Of a stretch of DNA of 28,492 nt, positions 7,145 to 14,473 are shown in pieces. The stretch is from NCBI GenBank assembly GCA_039680625.1, contig JBDKSN010000155.1:1-28492 (forward strand), read 5' to 3'. A program made the translations under genes and the position numbers. Every line of letters starts with the position of its first letter. Position 1 is the first letter of the stretch. Source of the DNA: JAAYDS01 sp039680625. GTDB lineage: Bacteria > Chloroflexota > Anaerolineae > UBA1429. Under the pieces are notes generated by a model. It did no database searches and was not told where the DNA came from. It saw only the letters and a list, made by a program, of their open reading frames with translations.

Positions 7145-7792
7145 ATGTACCTTCCCGAACTGCGCCTGGCCGTGTGCCAGGGCAATCGCCAGCTCCCGGC
7201 CGCCGGGTTGGTCACTTGGACCAGCGGCAACGTCAGCGGGCGCGACCCCGACACCGGCTATATTGTCATCAAACCCAGCGGCGTGCGCTATGAGGACCTG
7301 ACTCCCGAGAACATGGTAGTGCTAGATGTGCATGGCCGGGTGATCGAGGGTGACCTGCGCCCCTCGGTAGACGCCCCCACGCACTGTTATGTCTATCGCC
7401 ATCGGCCCGACGTGCAGGGCATGGTGCACACCCATTCCACGTTTGCCACGGCCTTTGCCGCAGTGGGCCGGCCGATCCCGGTGTATCTCACGGCCATCGC
7501 CGACGAGTTCGGCGGGCCGATCCCCGTGGGCGCCTATGCGCAGATCGGCGAAGAGCAGATCGGCCAAGAGATCGTCCGCTCGATCGGCGCAAGTTGCGCC
7601 ATCTTGATGAAGAACCACGGAGTGTTCACCATCGGTGCGTCGGTAGAGGCGGCGGTCAAGGCCGCTGTGATGACCGAAGACGTGGCGCGCACGGTGTTCT
7701 ATGCCTTGCAGCTCGGCCAGCCCGATGAGATCCCGCCCGAAGAGGTCGCCCGAGGGTATCAACGCTATGTCAACCAATACGGACAGCGCTAA
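7145..7792 (+). CDS. araD: Class II aldolase family, L-ribulose-5-phosphate 4-epimerase-like (AraD)
   Basis: This 215-residue protein belongs to the zinc-dependent class II aldolase/epimerase family and most resembles L-ribulose-5-phosphate 4-epimerase, which makes D-xylulose 5-phosphate. It has SGNVSGRDP and IKPSGVRYEDLTPENMVVLD, and residues matching AraD zinc ligands and catalytic acids at nearly the same numbers: Asp76 (VDAPTH), His95 and His97 (VHTHS), Asp120 (IADEFGG) and His158 (KNHGV). A near-C-terminal tyrosine (Tyr212, in NQYGQR) is also kept. It is a little shorter than E. coli AraD (231). No araA or araB is nearby, so a related sugar-phosphate aldolase (fuculose- or rhamnulose-type) is possible. 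The ATG has GGAGGT at good spacing. The next gene starts inside its 3' end. Confidence 0.85.
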   Translation: MYLPELRLAVCQGNRQLPAAGLVTWTSGNVSGRDPDTGYIVIKPSGVRYEDLTPENMVVLDVHGRVIEGDLRPSVDAPTHCYVYRHRPDVQGMVHTHSTFATAFAAVGRPIPVYLTAIADEFGGPIPVGAYAQIGEEQIGQEIVRSIGASCAILMKNHGVFTIGASVEAAVKAAVMTEDVARTVFYALQLGQPDEIPPEEVARGYQRYVNQYGQR

Positions 7793-9491
7793 GAGCACCG
7801 CGGCCATCCGCCAGGCCCAGCCGCGCAGCACGGCCCAGGTGCGCTTGAGCGATGGGCGCGTCTTTGAGGGGCCTGTGGGCACGGCGCTGGCAGCCTTTAT
7901 CGAGGCGGCCTATCCGTCGCCCGCAGAGCATCCCATCGTCGCCGCGCTGGTCGACGATGAGCTCGAGGAGCTGACCTACCCGGTCAACAACGACATCGCG
8001 GTCGTTCCCGTGGATACGCGCAGCACCGATGGGCTGCGCATCTACCAGCGCTCGCTGGTATTTGTGCTGGTGGTCGCTGCACGTGAACTCTTCCCCGAGG
8101 CGCTCATCCGCATCGACCACTCGGTGACGCTGGGCGGCTTTTACTGTCAGGTCCTAGGGCGCGAGCGTTTTGCGCCCGCCGAGCTCGACGCCATCGCTGA
8201 GCGGATGCGCGCCATCATCGCGGCCAACGAGCCCATCGAGCGGATCGTGCTGCCCACCATCGAGGCTCAGCGGCTGTTCGATGCCCAGGGCTATGACGAC
8301 AAGGTGCGCTTGCTGGCCTATCGCGAGGCCAGCGAGGTAGCGGTCTATCGCCTGCGCGGCGTGCTGGACTATTTCTATGGCTACATGGTGCCGCGCACCG
8401 GTATGTTGAACGGCTTTGAGCTAACGGACTATGCCCCGGGCATGATCCTGCGCCTCACCAGCGACAGCTACCAACTGCCGCTGCACTCGCATCGCGAGTA
8501 TCCCAAGCTGATGAGCGTCTTTCGCGAATACGGCGAGTGGCTGCGTATTTTGGGGATCGAAGATGTCGGCTCGCTGAACCAGGCCGCCGACCGCGATGGC
8601 CTGCGGATGGCCGTGCTGCTATCCGAGGCGCTCCATGAAAAGCGCCTGGCCGAAGTGGCCGACGAGATCGCCGCCCGGCCCGAGGTGCGCGTGGTGTTAG
8701 TGGCCGGCCCCTCTTCCTCGGGCAAAACCACCTTCGCCAAAAGGCTGGCCGTGCATTTGATGGTCAACGGCGCGCGGCCCTTCCCCATCGGGCTGGATGA
8801 CTATTTCGTCGACCGCGAGCGCACACCGCGCGATTCGACGGGCGCGCTGGACTTTGAATCGCTCGACGCCATTGACCGCGAGCTATTGGTCGAACAGCTC
8901 CTGGCGTTGATGGACGGGCAAGAGGTGACGCTGCGCCACTATGACTTTGGCCGGGGGCGCAACGAGCCGGGGCGCACGGTGCGCCTGCCTCCAGAGACGG
9001 TGCTCGTCGTCGAGGGGATTCATGGGCTGAACCCGCAGCTGGCCGAGGGCCTGCCGCCTGAGCGAGTGTTTCGCATCTATGCCTCGGCACTGACGCAGCT
9101 CAACCTGGACCATCACAATCGCGTATCGACCACCGATACGCGCCTGCTGCGCCGCATCGTGCGCGACGCGCGCGACCGCAACTATACCCCGCAAGAGACC
9201 ATCGCCCGCTGGCCCAGTGTGCGCCGTGGCGAAGAGCGCAACATCTTTCCCTATCAAGAGAATGCCGACGTCATGTTCAATACGGCGTTGGTCTATGAGC
9301 TATCGGTGCTCAAGCCCTTTGCCGAGCCGTTGCTGCGCACCGTACCCCACGGCACGATGGAGTGGGTCGAGGCTCAGCGGTTGCTCTCGTTCTTGCGCTG
9401 GTTCCGCCCTTGCGACGCCACGCTCGTGCCGATGACCTCGCTCCTGCGCGAGTTCATCGGCGGGTCGAGCCTCACGGACCTGGCGCTCTAG
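7767..9491 (+). CDS. Nucleoside/uridine kinase-like protein with TGS and ThrRS-like N-terminal region
   Basis: This 574-residue protein joins two parts. The N-terminal region resembles threonyl-tRNA synthetase: a TGS-like fold (about residues 22-85, QVRLSDGRVFEGPVGTALAAF) and an accessory domain (about 90-200) with RIDHSVTLGGFYCQV. The C-terminal half is a uridine-kinase/phosphoribulokinase P-loop domain with Walker A GPSSSGKTT (314-322), GLDDYFVDRERTPRD (substrate side), VVEGIHGLNPQL (Walker B region) and RLLRRIVRDARDRNYTPQET. The architecture recurs in Firmicutes and Chloroflexi proteins often annotated as nucleoside kinase, whose biological substrate is not well established. The chosen ATG overlaps the upstream gene by 26 nt and has GAGG about 10 nt before it, indicating coupled translation. 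Confidence 0.88.
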   Translation: MSTNTDSAKSTAAIRQAQPRSTAQVRLSDGRVFEGPVGTALAAFIEAAYPSPAEHPIVAALVDDELEELTYPVNNDIAVVPVDTRSTDGLRIYQRSLVFVLVVAARELFPEALIRIDHSVTLGGFYCQVLGRERFAPAELDAIAERMRAIIAANEPIERIVLPTIEAQRLFDAQGYDDKVRLLAYREASEVAVYRLRGVLDYFYGYMVPRTGMLNGFELTDYAPGMILRLTSDSYQLPLHSHREYPKLMSVFREYGEWLRILGIEDVGSLNQAADRDGLRMAVLLSEALHEKRLAEVADEIAARPEVRVVLVAGPSSSGKTTFAKRLAVHLMVNGARPFPIGLDDYFVDRERTPRDSTGALDFESLDAIDRELLVEQLLALMDGQEVTLRHYDFGRGRNEPGRTVRLPPETVLVVEGIHGLNPQLAEGLPPERVFRIYASALTQLNLDHHNRVSTTDTRLLRRIVRDARDRNYTPQETIARWPSVRRGEERNIFPYQENADVMFNTALVYELSVLKPFAEPLLRTVPHGTMEWVEAQRLLSFLRWFRPCDATLVPMTSLLREFIGGSSLTDLAL

Positions 9492-9495
9492 CCAT

Positions 9496-9523
9496 CAAGG
9501 CCGGAGTGCTAGCTCCGGCCTTG
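9496..9523. terminator. Bidirectional hairpin between convergent genes
   Basis: An 11-bp perfect stem, CAAGGCCGGAG (9496-9506) and CTCCGGCCTTG (9513-9523), encloses the loop TGCTAG. It lies just past the kinase stop codon and before the stop codon of the opposing DUF4139 gene. There is no U-tract on either strand. Confidence 0.65.
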
Positions 9524-9551
9524 CGAACCCTCTACCCGACGCCGGGCGACA

Positions 9552-11066
9552 TTACCAGCGATACAGCACCGTATAGGTGACCTCGGCCTCACCATCGGCG
9601 GCCACGTCGAGCACGAACTCGATAGTCTGCGCGTTGAGCGCGGTATAGTCGGCCGTAGCCTTGGTCACAGTGGCATCCAGAGCGCGGAAGAGGTTCTCGA
9701 CCACGTGCACCTGGATGTCTTCGGTCTTGTGATTGCGCACCACCACGCGGATCGTCTCTTGGGCCGCGCGCTCGTCGAGCTGCTTGAACTCGACCTGCGT
9801 GCGCTCACCGACCACATCAAACGCGTTGCCGACCGCCAGTGAGACCTTCTCATCGCGCGGCGTGTGGTCGATCGTATCCTCGCCGACGAGCTCACTGCCG
9901 CCGTCGACGTCGGCCTGGTAGACGCGCACTCGCCCCTTGGGCAGGGGGACGCCCAAGCCGCTTTCTTGGTCGTTGACCAGGCGCACCTGCACCTGGGCTT
10001 TGACGGTGCCCTCGTTGGGATAGCCCGCGTCAAGATAGGGGTTGCCCCACCAGGCATAGCTGCCGCCCGGCAGCACAAAGACCTTCTCGGCGGCGACCTC
10101 GGGGGCGGTGATGAACTCGATCTGCTTGGTCTGCTGATCTTTGATGGTCACCGGCCGCTGTACCTCATAGAGGTGATACTCAAAGAACTCGCGCTCTTGC
10201 ACCTGCGGCGCGGCAGCAGCATAGACCAGCTGTTCCTCGGCCATCGCCTTGGGTTGTGCGGCGGCGATGTTGATGTCTCCAGCCACCAGCTTGAGCTTGG
10301 CGTCTTTGTAAGTAGCGCCCGAGCGGTTGTCCACAGTGACCCAGCCGGTCAGCGACAGAGACTGGTCATCCGGCGCCAGCAGCGCGACATAGTCCGCCTG
10401 CCAGGTGATGTCGCTGGTGAGGTAGGTCACGCGCACATCTTGCTTGCCCGCCTCGGGGGCTTGCAAGAGCCAGACCAGCGTGGGCCGGGTGATCAACCCC
10501 TCGGGCAGCGTGGGGAAGCTGTACTCGAGCACTTTGTCGGCGCGCACCATCTTCAAGCCATCCGCGGTGGCCAGGATGAGGTCGTCGGCTGCCGAGAGCA
10601 GTGTGCCCTGGTAAGTCTCACCCTGCTCGGTAACCAGGGTGATCTCGCGATCCACATATTTGCGCAAGAGTTTGCTGCTGCCCACGATGTCGTATTCCAA
10701 GTTCTGCTCGAGCACGGCCGTCTCGGGGGAAGTCAGCGATTGAAAGTGCACGCTCGTCGGGTCGATCGCCGAGGGCACGTCGGTAAAGCGCACCTCATTG
10801 ACGCCCTTGTCCAGGTCGAGAGTGCGAATCTCTTTGATCAGGCCGATATTCTGATTGTAGACGGTGACTTGCATGGCGCTCTCTGGCTCGGCGGCCTCGG
10901 TTTCTGGGGCGACGGCCGGCGCGGGCGTAGGCGTAGGTTTCGGCGGCTCCGTGGGCGCCACCGTCGGCGTCGCCTTGGCGGCGGGTTTGATCTGGGCCAG
11001 GACGGTCGTGCCCGACAGCAAGAGCACGATCGCCAACGATATCGAGATCAGCGTACGCTTGCTCAT
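9552..11066 (-). CDS. Secreted DUF4139 domain protein
   Basis: This 504-residue exported protein has a signal peptide (residues 1-24, basic start then LISISLAIVLLLSGTTVLA, probable cut before Gln25) and a low-complexity Pro/Thr/Ala linker (about 28-62) as in many exported Chloroflexota proteins. The rest is a DUF4139-type beta-rich body: the start VTVYNQNIGLIKEIRTLDL, the middle ITWQADYVALL and NRSGATYKDAKLKLVAGDIN, and the C-terminal ETIRVVVRNHKTEDIQVHVVE. DUF4139 proteins are found in many phyla with no established role; related eukaryotic sequences are called mucoidy-inhibitor-like. ATG has GAGAGGAG upstream. It is a single-gene transcript with its own promoter and a hairpin at its 3' end. 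Confidence 0.87.
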   Translation of the reverse strand: MSKRTLISISLAIVLLLSGTTVLAQIKPAAKATPTVAPTEPPKPTPTPAPAVAPETEAAEPESAMQVTVYNQNIGLIKEIRTLDLDKGVNEVRFTDVPSAIDPTSVHFQSLTSPETAVLEQNLEYDIVGSSKLLRKYVDREITLVTEQGETYQGTLLSAADDLILATADGLKMVRADKVLEYSFPTLPEGLITRPTLVWLLQAPEAGKQDVRVTYLTSDITWQADYVALLAPDDQSLSLTGWVTVDNRSGATYKDAKLKLVAGDINIAAAQPKAMAEEQLVYAAAAPQVQEREFFEYHLYEVQRPVTIKDQQTKQIEFITAPEVAAEKVFVLPGGSYAWWGNPYLDAGYPNEGTVKAQVQVRLVNDQESGLGVPLPKGRVRVYQADVDGGSELVGEDTIDHTPRDEKVSLAVGNAFDVVGERTQVEFKQLDERAAQETIRVVVRNHKTEDIQVHVVENLFRALDATVTKATADYTALNAQTIEFVLDVAADGEAEVTYTVLYRW

Positions 11067-11156
11067 AGTTGATGCTCCTCTCGTGAATCTCGGCGGCCGC
11101 TACTGCCTGAAAGACGAACGCCGACAGCCACCGGTTCCGAACCACGCCTCGCCTGC

Positions 11157-11185
11157 ATTGTAAGGCAGGAGGCACGGCTCGGCAA
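11157..11185 (-). promoter_or_regulatory. Sigma-70 promoter of the DUF4139 gene
   Basis: Minus strand TTGCCG (11185-11180), 17 bp spacer, TACAAT (11162-11157), about 90 bp upstream of the start codon. It is back to back with the promoter of the DapA-family gene. Confidence 0.6.
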
Positions 11186-11219
11186 TGGCCAGTGACGAAG
11201 GTCCCCCAACCTGCACAGG

Positions 11220-11249
11220 TTGCCGCTTGGTCGCGGCGAGTGGTAGAAT
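11220..11249 (+). promoter_or_regulatory. Sigma-70 promoter of the DapA-family/dehydrogenase/ABC operon
   Basis: TTGCCG (11220-11225), 18 bp spacer, TAGAAT (11244-11249), 37 bp before the ATG at 11287. The open frame running back to 11185 would cross this promoter, which supports the later start. Confidence 0.5.
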
Positions 11250-11286
11250 GGCGCTACCTAACCGAGCACAGGCAAGGGAGTCTGAC

Positions 11287-12171
11287 ATGCGCGAGATCAA
11301 GGGCATCGTTGTGCCGCTGGTGACGCCGTTCAACGCCGACGAGTCGCTCAACGAGGCCGGCCTGCGGCAGATCGTGGACTATCTCGTCGCGGCGGGCGTG
11401 CACGGCCTCTTCCCCTCGGGGAGCCAGGGCGAGCTGTATGCCCTCGATCTGGATGAGAAGAAGCGCACGATGGACATCGTGCTTGCGCAGAACAATGGCC
11501 GCATCGCGGTGATGCCCTCGACAGGCGCAGTGACCACTCGCGAGAGCATCGCCCTCACGCGGTATGCCGAGCGCGCTGGCGCCGACGCCGTGTCGGTGAT
11601 CACGCCCTATTTCATCAAGCCCTCGGCCGACGAACTCGTGGCGCACTATTGCCGCATCGCCGAGAGTGTGTCGATCCCCGTGCTGGGCTATAACAATCCC
11701 GACCGCACGGGCGTGTCGCTCACGCCCGAGGTCGCCGCGCGCATCGCCCGCACCTGCCCCAACTTTCAGGGGATCAAGGATTCGAGCGGCGACCTATCGA
11801 ACACCATGCGCTACATCGCGCTCTGCCCTCCCCCTTTCCGCACACTGATGGGGCGCGATACGCTCATCTATGCCGGCTTGGCCTATGGCTGCGTGGGCGC
11901 CGTGGCGGCGACCGCGAACGTGGCGCCCGAGCTGGTGGTGGGCATCTATGACGCCTACCAGGCTGGCGACCTGCCCCTGGCCCTCGAACGCCAGCGACAG
12001 CTCGAGCCTTTGCGCCAGGCCTTTGCCCTAGGCTCGTTCCCCGTGGTCATCAAGGATGCGATGGAGTTGCTCGGCCTGCCCGCAGGCCCCTGCCGCGCGC
12101 CTATTCGTTCGCTGTCGGGCACTGCGCGCGACCAACTGATCGCCATCCTCCAGCAAATGGGCAAGCTATAG
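11287..12171 (+). CDS. DapA/NanA-family Schiff-base lyase or synthase
   Basis: This 294-residue TIM-barrel enzyme belongs to the dihydrodipicolinate synthase/N-acetylneuraminate lyase superfamily, which forms a Schiff base between pyruvate or a 2-keto acid and a lysine. The catalytic Lys164 is in GIKDSSGD and Tyr135 is in GYNNPDRTG. The carboxylate-binding motif reads GSQGE (45-49) instead of the GTTGE of true DapA, and the neighbours are a 2-hydroxyacid dehydrogenase and a sugar-type ABC ATPase. I therefore favour a 2-keto-3-deoxy sugar acid or related aldolase over lysine synthesis. The ATG follows AAGGGAG; longer in-frame extensions overlap the promoter. An exact substrate cannot be given. 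Confidence 0.88.
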   Translation: MREIKGIVVPLVTPFNADESLNEAGLRQIVDYLVAAGVHGLFPSGSQGELYALDLDEKKRTMDIVLAQNNGRIAVMPSTGAVTTRESIALTRYAERAGADAVSVITPYFIKPSADELVAHYCRIAESVSIPVLGYNNPDRTGVSLTPEVAARIARTCPNFQGIKDSSGDLSNTMRYIALCPPPFRTLMGRDTLIYAGLAYGCVGAVAATANVAPELVVGIYDAYQAGDLPLALERQRQLEPLRQAFALGSFPVVIKDAMELLGLPAGPCRAPIRSLSGTARDQLIAILQQMGKL

Positions 12172-12180
12172 AGGTCAGCC

Positions 12181-13134
12181 ATGTTCGATTTCTTCTTGGT
12201 CGAGCCGATCCACGAGGCGGGGCTGCGCGTGTTGCAAGAGGCCGGACAGGTGCGCCTGGCCAGTGACCCGAGCGAGGCCACTCTCTTGCGCGAGGTGGGC
12301 GACTGCGATGGCCTCATCATCCGCTCGCGAGGGCGCGTCACCCGCAACCTGCTCACCCATGCGCCGCACCTGCGCGTGGTCGGGCGGCATGGTGCCGGAG
12401 TAGACAACGTCGACCTGGCCGCCACCACCGAGTTCGGCGTGCAGGTGGTGAACACGCCCCAGGCCGTGGTCGAGTCGGTGGCCGAACACACCGTCGGCCT
12501 CATGCTCGCCCTCTCGAAAAAGATCGTCTATCTGCACGAGCGCCTGCGCCAGGGCGACTTTGAGGCGCGCTATCGGGTGTCGGGCCACGAGCTGCGCGGC
12601 CGCACGGTGGGCATCATCGGGTTTGGCAACATCGGGCGACGCGTGGGCGAGATCTGCCGCCTGGCTTTTGGGATGCAACTCCTCTATTGCGACATGCGCC
12701 GCGCCCCCGAGTTGGAGCAGACGCTGGGCGCGCGCCAGGTGCCGCTCGACGCACTGTTGGCGCAGAGCGACTATGTCACCGTGCACGTGCCGCTACTGCC
12801 CGAGACGCACCATTTGATCGGCGCACGCGAGTTTGCGCTCATGCGCCCCGACGCCATGTTCTTTAACCTGGCGCGCGGCGAGGTGGTCGATGAGGCTGCG
12901 CTCTATGCGGCGCTACGCGAGGGGCGCATCGCTGGTGCTGGCATCGATGTCTTTGCCCAGGAGCCCACACCTGCCGACAACCCGCTGCTCAAGCTCGACA
13001 ATATCGTATTCACGCCCCATGCCGCGACCACGACCGAAGAGTCGCTGCGCGACATGTCGCTGGTGGCGCTCGATGTGGTGCGCGTGCTGCGCGGCGAGCC
13101 GCCGGCATACCCCGTCAACCGGCTGGGCGAGTGA
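12181..13134 (+). CDS. D-2-hydroxyacid dehydrogenase (SerA-like, no ACT domain)
   Basis: This 317-residue NAD-dependent dehydrogenase is related to D-3-phosphoglycerate dehydrogenase. The Rossmann motif is GFGNIGRRVG (147-156), and the catalytic triad is Arg232 (NLARGE), Glu261 (AQEP) and His280 (FTPHAA). The substrate-side segment GRHGAGVDNVDLAA is typical of the SerA branch. It lacks the C-terminal ACT or ASB regulatory domains of many biosynthetic SerA proteins, so a role in hydroxyacid or sugar-acid catabolism with the upstream lyase is as likely as serine synthesis. It starts 9 nt after the previous stop, with GAGGT as ribosome-binding site, and ends just before the ABC gene, so all three are one operon. 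Confidence 0.88.
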   Translation: MFDFFLVEPIHEAGLRVLQEAGQVRLASDPSEATLLREVGDCDGLIIRSRGRVTRNLLTHAPHLRVVGRHGAGVDNVDLAATTEFGVQVVNTPQAVVESVAEHTVGLMLALSKKIVYLHERLRQGDFEARYRVSGHELRGRTVGIIGFGNIGRRVGEICRLAFGMQLLYCDMRRAPELEQTLGARQVPLDALLAQSDYVTVHVPLLPETHHLIGAREFALMRPDAMFFNLARGEVVDEAALYAALREGRIAGAGIDVFAQEPTPADNPLLKLDNIVFTPHAATTTEESLRDMSLVALDVVRVLRGEPPAYPVNRLGE

Positions 13135-13157
13135 CGCTCAAAGAGGAGGCTGTGTGC

Positions 13158-14387
13158 ATGGCCGAGATTCGCCTAGAACACGTGACCAAGGTGTTCACCC
13201 CCTTGAACATCAAGCTGCCCTTTGGCGAGCCGGGCGTGCGCCGCTCGCTCAAAGAGTTCGAAGATCGCGCCTTTGTCGAGCGCGTGGCCGGGCAGGAGGT
13301 GGCTACCTCGCGGAGCGGCGGCCCCGTCAAGGCGCTCGACGATCTGTCGCTCACCATCGCCGACGGCGAGACGCTGGCCATCGTTGGTCCGAGCGGCTGT
13401 GGCAAGAGCACACTGCTCAAGGTGGTAGCGGGCCTCGAGCCGCTCGACAGCGGCAAGGTGTTCTATGACGAGCGAGATATGGCGGAGGTCAAGCCCGCTG
13501 ACCGCGGCATCGGTATGGTCTTTCAGAACTATGCGCTCTATCCGCACATGAAGAGCGAGGGCAACCTGGGCTTTTTCTTTCGCGTGCGTCATCGCCCCGA
13601 CGAAGAGATGATGGAGCGCATCCGCATCACCTCCGAGATCATGGGCATCGGCTTTGAGGCCCTGCTTGCGCGCAAGCCGGGCACGCTCTCGGGTGGGCAG
13701 CAGCAGCGCGTGGCCATCGGGCGCTGCATCGTGCGCGACCCGAGCCTGTTCCTGTTCGACGAGCCGCTCTCGAACCTCGACGCCAAACTGCGCACGGCCA
13801 CGCGTATCGAGATCAAGCGGCTATTGCACCGCTTCCATATCACGGCGATCTATGTCACCCACGACCAGACCGAGGCCATCACCCTGGGCGACCGCATCGC
13901 CGTGATGCGCGCCGGCAAGATCGAGCAGCTCGGCACCTATCAAGAGATCGTCTCTGACCCCAACACGAGTTTTGTGGCCAGTTTCCTGGGCCTGCCGCCG
14001 ATGAACCTACTGCCCGGGTGGAAGGCCACCAGCGAGGGCACCCTCGTCGGGCCGATGGGTACTATCGCCCTGCCGCCGGAGCTGGCGGCGCGCGTGGAGC
14101 CGCGTCAAGAGGTGACGGTGGGCTTTCACAGCAACGCGGCGCGGCTAGTCACCACCGACGCGCCCGTGCCCCGCGACACCATCGCCATCGCTGCCGAGGT
14201 GATCAACGCCGAACCCAACTTTGCTCAGCACCAACAGCTGGTCAACGTAGAGAGCGGCGGGCAGATCTTTGGGGTGGCCATGCCGCTCGACGAGCCGATC
14301 AGCGCCGGCTGGAAGGTGCAAGTGCTGGTGCCCCATCGCGAGACCTATCTCTTCGACAGTTTCTCTGAGCAGCGCATCCGCGCCTGA
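13158..14387 (+). CDS. Sugar-type ABC transporter ATPase (UgpC/MsmX family) with N-terminal insertion
   Basis: This 409-residue ATPase powers a CUT1-type import system. Walker A GPSGCGKST (77-85), Q-loop Gln123 (FQNYALYPH), signature LSGGQQQR (177-184), Walker B LFLFDE (197-202) and His in VTHDQTEA are all present. A C-terminal regulatory TOBE/OB region follows (about 285-400). Between the first strand (IRLEHVTKVF) and the next conserved strand (VKALDDLSL) there are about 43 extra residues (14-56), absent from standard MsmX/UgpC. No permease or binding-protein gene is adjacent, so it may serve several importers elsewhere, as MsmX does. ATG 13158 has AGAGGAGG upstream, better than an earlier start overlapping the dehydrogenase stop. 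Confidence 0.92.
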   Translation: MAEIRLEHVTKVFTPLNIKLPFGEPGVRRSLKEFEDRAFVERVAGQEVATSRSGGPVKALDDLSLTIADGETLAIVGPSGCGKSTLLKVVAGLEPLDSGKVFYDERDMAEVKPADRGIGMVFQNYALYPHMKSEGNLGFFFRVRHRPDEEMMERIRITSEIMGIGFEALLARKPGTLSGGQQQRVAIGRCIVRDPSLFLFDEPLSNLDAKLRTATRIEIKRLLHRFHITAIYVTHDQTEAITLGDRIAVMRAGKIEQLGTYQEIVSDPNTSFVASFLGLPPMNLLPGWKATSEGTLVGPMGTIALPPELAARVEPRQEVTVGFHSNAARLVTTDAPVPRDTIAIAAEVINAEPNFAQHQQLVNVESGGQIFGVAMPLDEPISAGWKVQVLVPHRETYLFDSFSEQRIRA

Positions 14388-14420
14388 GGCGACGCGCACT
14401 CTCGCTTGCGTCCGAGATGG

Positions 14421-14453
14421 ACACGCCGTTCGCTTGCTCAGCGAACGGCGTGT
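14421..14453. terminator. Bidirectional hairpin between convergent genes
   Basis: A 14-bp perfect stem, ACACGCCGTTCGCT (14421-14434) with AGCGAACGGCGTGT (14440-14453), and a 5-nt loop, placed between the ABC ATPase stop and the MFS gene stop. On the plus strand it is followed by TG only; no real U-tract. Confidence 0.75.
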
Positions 14454-14473
14454 TGTCGGTGATAGCGCTGCCG

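Noticed and set aside
9864..11072. 402-codon plus-strand frame opposite the DUF4139 gene.
   Set aside because: It has no recognisable domain, ends in an Arg/Gly-rich low-complexity run and overlaps entirely a gene with signal peptide, promoter and ribosome-binding site on the other strand.
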